Source: Phycisphaeraceae bacterium D3-23 (GTDB taxonomy: Bacteria; Planctomycetota; Phycisphaerae; Phycisphaerales; Phycisphaeraceae). Taken from it: a DNA stretch of 64,000 nt. How positions within the stretch are numbered: the stretch's first letter is position 1; each line of letters opens with the position of its first letter. This document shows positions 61,067 through 64,000 of the stretch, piece after piece. The translations under genes and the position numbers were made by a program. A model generated the notes under the pieces. The model did no database searches, had not been told where the DNA came from, and worked only from the letters and a program-made list of their open reading frames with translations. Location: the NCBI GenBank assembly GCA_039555135.1, contig CP114179.1, positions 434,001 through 498,000 on the forward strand, given 5' to 3'.

Positions 61067-64000
61067 ATGCACAAGCACCCCGACCTCACCGAATCGCGCA
61101 TCAAGCTGGCGATCGACCGCCGGCTCAAGACGCGCGTCCACCCCGCCGCGGTGCCCGTGACGATCGCCAAGTGGGACGTCGGCGGCGAGCCCGAACCCTT
61201 CGCCCACGCCCTCGCCGCAGCCTACACCCCCTTCAAGGTCGGCGACCGCTGGGGCGCTTCGTGGGACACGACCTGGTTCCGCATCACCGGCAAGCTGCCC
61301 GCCGACTGGGCCGGCCAGACTGAAGCGGTTTTGCGTGTTGACCTCGGCCCCAACCCGACCTGGGCCGAGGGGTTCAGCTGCGAGGGGCTGGTCTACAAAG
61401 ACGGCGAGCCGGCCGGCGCGGTCAACCTCTACCGCGACGATGCCATGCGCTTCACCGATATCCAGGGCGGCGAGGCCTTCGAGGTCTATATCGAAGCGGC
61501 CGCGAACGTCCGGCCCGAGAACGTCGCGACCGGCGACTGGACCGTCCCCACCGAGTTTGGCGGTGAGCCGCGCTTCACCCTCAAACGGTGCGAGCTCGCG
61601 CTCTTCGATCGCGACGCGTGGAAGCTGCAATGTGCCTACGAGTTGCTGGCTGGCACGCTGGAGGTGCTCCCCAAGGACGCACCGCGTCGCGGGCAGGTGC
61701 TCGCCGCACTCAACAAATCGCTCAACGTGCTCGAAGACGACGACCCCGCGACGACCGCCGACGCGATGGCGGTGCTCCAGCCCGCCCTCGAGAAGCGCAA
61801 CGGCGACACCGCCCACCACGTCTCCGCCATCGGCCACGCGCACATCGACACCGCCTGGCTCTGGCCCCTGCGCGAGACGATCCGCAAGTGCGCCCGCACC
61901 TTCTCGACCGCGCTCAACTACATGGACGAGTACCCGGCGTACATCTTCGGCTGCTCGCAACCGATCCAGTACGCCTGGATGAAGCACCACTACCCGGGCA
62001 TCTATGAACGCATCAAAGCGGCCGTGAAACGCGGGCAGTGGCAGGTCATGGGGTCGATGTGGGTCGAGCCCGACTGCAACCTCGCGTCCGGCGAATCGCT
62101 CGTCCGCCAACTCCTGCACGGCAAACGGTTCTTCATGGACGAGTTCGGCGTCGAGACCGACGACGTCTGGATCCCCGATGTCTTCGGCTACAGCGCCGCG
62201 ATGCCGCAGCTCATGAAGCAGGCGGGCGTGACATCGTTCCTCACCCAAAAAATCTCGTGGAACCAATTCAACCGCTTCCCGCACCACACCTTCAACTGGC
62301 GCGGCATTGACGGCACGGAAATCTTCACGCACTTCCCCCCCGCCGATACGTACAACGGCTGCTTTAGCGCGCAAGAAGTCGCTAAGGGCCAATCGCGCTT
62401 CCTCGAACACGACCGCGCGACCCGCTCGCTGTACCCCTTTGGCCACGGCGACGGCGGCGGCGGGCCCAGCCGACAGATGCTCGAAAACGCGAAGCTGCTC
62501 GAAGACCTCGAAGGCATGCCGCGCGTCACCATCGAGCCGACGACCGCGTTCTTCGAGAAGGCGAAACAGGACGCGGCCGACCTGCCGACCTGGGTGGGCG
62601 AGCTATACCTGGAGTATCACCGCGGGACGTACACGACGCAGGGCCGAACCAAGCGCGGCAACCGCAAGGGCGAGTTCGCGCTACGCGATGCCGAGTTCTT
62701 CGACGCGATCGACACGGCGGTCAACGGGCCGGCCCAACCGCTGCCGCCCGACGCCGTGGCCGACATGGCGTTGCCGGACCGTGCGTTCTACGACGTGTTC
62801 GACCACCCGCAGGGCGACCAGCGCGGCGGCAAGGTCGGCCTGCTCGACCGCGCGTGGAAACTGCTCCTCACCAACCAGTTCCACGACATCCTCCCCGGCT
62901 CGTCGATCGGGTGGGTGTACGAAGACGCGGCACGCGACTACGAGACGATCCAGCTACTCGCGGCACAAGTCCGTGACGACGCAACCTCCAGAATAGCCGC
63001 GTCGCTAGGTGACGCTGGTGCCTTGCGCGAGTCGCAATCTCAACAACCCACGCAAACCCCGGCACCGCGTAGCGGTGCGGCTATTGCGGATGGCGCAGAC
63101 GCAACCCAAGGCCAGCCCTTCGTCTTTAACACGCTTAGCCATACGCGGCGCGAAGTCATCGACCACTCCGCCGGGCCGACGCTTGTTGTAGCACCGAGCT
63201 GCGGCTACACATCGACCGACAACACAGCCCCTGACGTTGAGCCGGTGTGTGTCGAGCACGCCGACGGCGGCGTCACCCTCGACAACGGCCTGCTCCGCGT
63301 CACGATCGATACCCGAACGGGACACCTCACCGGCGTCACCGACTACCGCGCCGCAGGCCGTGAGACGCTCGCCCCGCCAACCGGCAGCGACGCTATCGCA
63401 GCCAACGTCCTGCAGCTTCACCATGACCTGCCCAACCAGTGGGACGCGTGGGATGTCGATGCTTTCTATAAGGAACAATGCGAGACGATCGACCAGCTCG
63501 ATTCGATCGAGGTCGCCGAGCAGCACGCCCTGCGCGCGAAGGTTCACATCAGGCGCGCCTTCCGCAAGTCGATGATTGAGCAGACCATCGTCCTCCGCGC
63601 TGGGTCGGCGCGGATCGACTTCGAGACACGAGTCGACTGGCAGGAACGCCACCGCTTCCTCAAGGCCGCGTTCCCCGTCAATGTCCGCAGCGAGTACGCG
63701 ACCTACGACATCCAGTTCGGCCACGTCCAGCGGCCGACGCACGACAACACGAGCTGGGACCTCGCGCGGTTCGAGGTCTGCGCCCACAAGTGGGCCGACC
63801 TGTCCGAGGGCGGGCCCCCGGAAGCCGGCGGGTACGGCGTCGCGCTCTTGAACGACTGTAAGTACGGCCACGACATCCGCGACAACGTCATGCGTCTGTC
63901 GCTCCTGCGCGGCCCGGTCGAGCCCGACCCCGAGGCCGACCTGGGCGAGCATACGTTTACCTATTCGCTCTTTCCCCACCCGGGCGACTTCCGCGCGGGG
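61067..64000 (+). CDS. Alpha-mannosidase, glycoside hydrolase family 38 (runs off right edge)
   Basis: 978 residues are visible without a stop. An N-terminal beta-sandwich (residues ~1-240) with WDTTWFRITGKLP precedes the GH38 catalytic region: IGHAHIDTAWLWP (metal-binding His/Asp near residue 257), MGSMWVEPDCNL, VWIPDVFGYSAAMPQ (nucleophile Asp in WxPDxFG) and a central helical domain ending in NQFHDILPGSSI. The last residues HTFTYSLFPHPGDF are typical of the end of this family, so only a modest C-terminal part is missing. No signal peptide: cytoplasmic removal of alpha-mannose from oligosaccharides is likely. Start ATG 61067 follows a 112-base gap after the sigma operon. Confidence 0.93.
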   Translation, partial: MHKHPDLTESRIKLAIDRRLKTRVHPAAVPVTIAKWDVGGEPEPFAHALAAAYTPFKVGDRWGASWDTTWFRITGKLPADWAGQTEAVLRVDLGPNPTWAEGFSCEGLVYKDGEPAGAVNLYRDDAMRFTDIQGGEAFEVYIEAAANVRPENVATGDWTVPTEFGGEPRFTLKRCELALFDRDAWKLQCAYELLAGTLEVLPKDAPRRGQVLAALNKSLNVLEDDDPATTADAMAVLQPALEKRNGDTAHHVSAIGHAHIDTAWLWPLRETIRKCARTFSTALNYMDEYPAYIFGCSQPIQYAWMKHHYPGIYERIKAAVKRGQWQVMGSMWVEPDCNLASGESLVRQLLHGKRFFMDEFGVETDDVWIPDVFGYSAAMPQLMKQAGVTSFLTQKISWNQFNRFPHHTFNWRGIDGTEIFTHFPPADTYNGCFSAQEVAKGQSRFLEHDRATRSLYPFGHGDGGGGPSRQMLENAKLLEDLEGMPRVTIEPTTAFFEKAKQDAADLPTWVGELYLEYHRGTYTTQGRTKRGNRKGEFALRDAEFFDAIDTAVNGPAQPLPPDAVADMALPDRAFYDVFDHPQGDQRGGKVGLLDRAWKLLLTNQFHDILPGSSIGWVYEDAARDYETIQLLAAQVRDDATSRIAASLGDAGALRESQSQQPTQTPAPRSGAAIADGADATQGQPFVFNTLSHTRREVIDHSAGPTLVVAPSCGYTSTDNTAPDVEPVCVEHADGGVTLDNGLLRVTIDTRTGHLTGVTDYRAAGRETLAPPTGSDAIAANVLQLHHDLPNQWDAWDVDAFYKEQCETIDQLDSIEVAEQHALRAKVHIRRAFRKSMIEQTIVLRAGSARIDFETRVDWQERHRFLKAAFPVNVRSEYATYDIQFGHVQRPTHDNTSWDLARFEVCAHKWADLSEGGPPEAGGYGVALLNDCKYGHDIRDNVMRLSLLRGPVEPDPEADLGEHTFTYSLFPHPGDFRAG

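Noticed and set aside
60941-62446. 501-codon minus-strand open frame
   Set aside because: Antisense to the GH38 mannosidase, which has intact catalytic motifs on the plus strand.

Overview
The window is GC-rich throughout, with strong third-position G/C bias, and looks like chromosome from a Planctomycetota bacterium, most likely near Phycisphaerae. The evidence is a PEP-CTERM sorting signal, a prepilin-type protein with a C-terminal ADGH motif, many secreted PQQ-like beta-propellers, a bacterial alpha-2-macroglobulin, sulfotransferases, dispersed GC palindromes and a tmRNA whose 3' CCA is not encoded. No rRNA, tRNA or CRISPR array was seen.

Layout. 0-8.1 kb: start of an alpha-2-macroglobulin gene (runs off the left edge), an AGCS sodium:amino-acid symporter with a large insert, and two amidohydrolase-family genes in which two of three domains lack the metal-binding His pair. 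8.4-19.9 kb: a one-strand exopolysaccharide locus (four GT4 glycosyltransferase domains or genes, one of them fused to a WcaF-like acetyltransferase; a GT2; a flippase; an O-antigen-ligase-like protein; a CapK/PaaK-like ligase; two sulfotransferases), suggesting a sulfated, acylated surface polysaccharide. 20.2-26.2 kb: a tripartite RND efflux operon whose adaptor gene carries a frameshift. 26.4-26.7 kb: an IS630-type transposase remnant. 26.8-31.8 kb: a leftward set of two beta-propellers, a prepilin-like protein, a PEP-CTERM protein and a MarR regulator. 31.9-53.6 kb: a rightward, mostly overlapping run of 17 genes, followed by another beta-propeller. 55.2-55.9 kb: degraded integrase-like sequence lying against the 3' end of the tmRNA gene (56.2-56.6 kb). 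56.8-64 kb: an unknown protein, an M32 carboxypeptidase, a sigma factor/membrane partner/secreted protein operon and a GH38 alpha-mannosidase (runs off the right edge).

The most interesting part is 26.8-55.2 kb. The MarR gene is divergent from a long operon encoding a chorismate-lyase-like protein (source of a hydroxybenzoate), a flavin halogenase-like enzyme, an EhpF-like short adenylating enzyme next to an aldehyde-dehydrogenase-type reductase and an iron alcohol dehydrogenase (together a plausible aryl-carboxylate to aldehyde to alcohol route), a PaaK-type aryl-CoA ligase, a hotdog thioesterase, a HemN-like radical SAM enzyme, a GT4 glycosyltransferase, a DUF3311/sodium-solute symporter pair, and a FtsX-type ABC exporter. 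Six PQQ-like beta-propeller exoproteins are interleaved. No ketosynthase or acyl carrier protein is present, so this is not an ordinary aryl-polyene cluster. I infer an undescribed pathway that makes or handles a chorismate-derived phenolic compound. The block lies between an IS remnant and an integrase remnant at the tmRNA gene, so it may be an old genomic island. Product and function are inference from gene content only.
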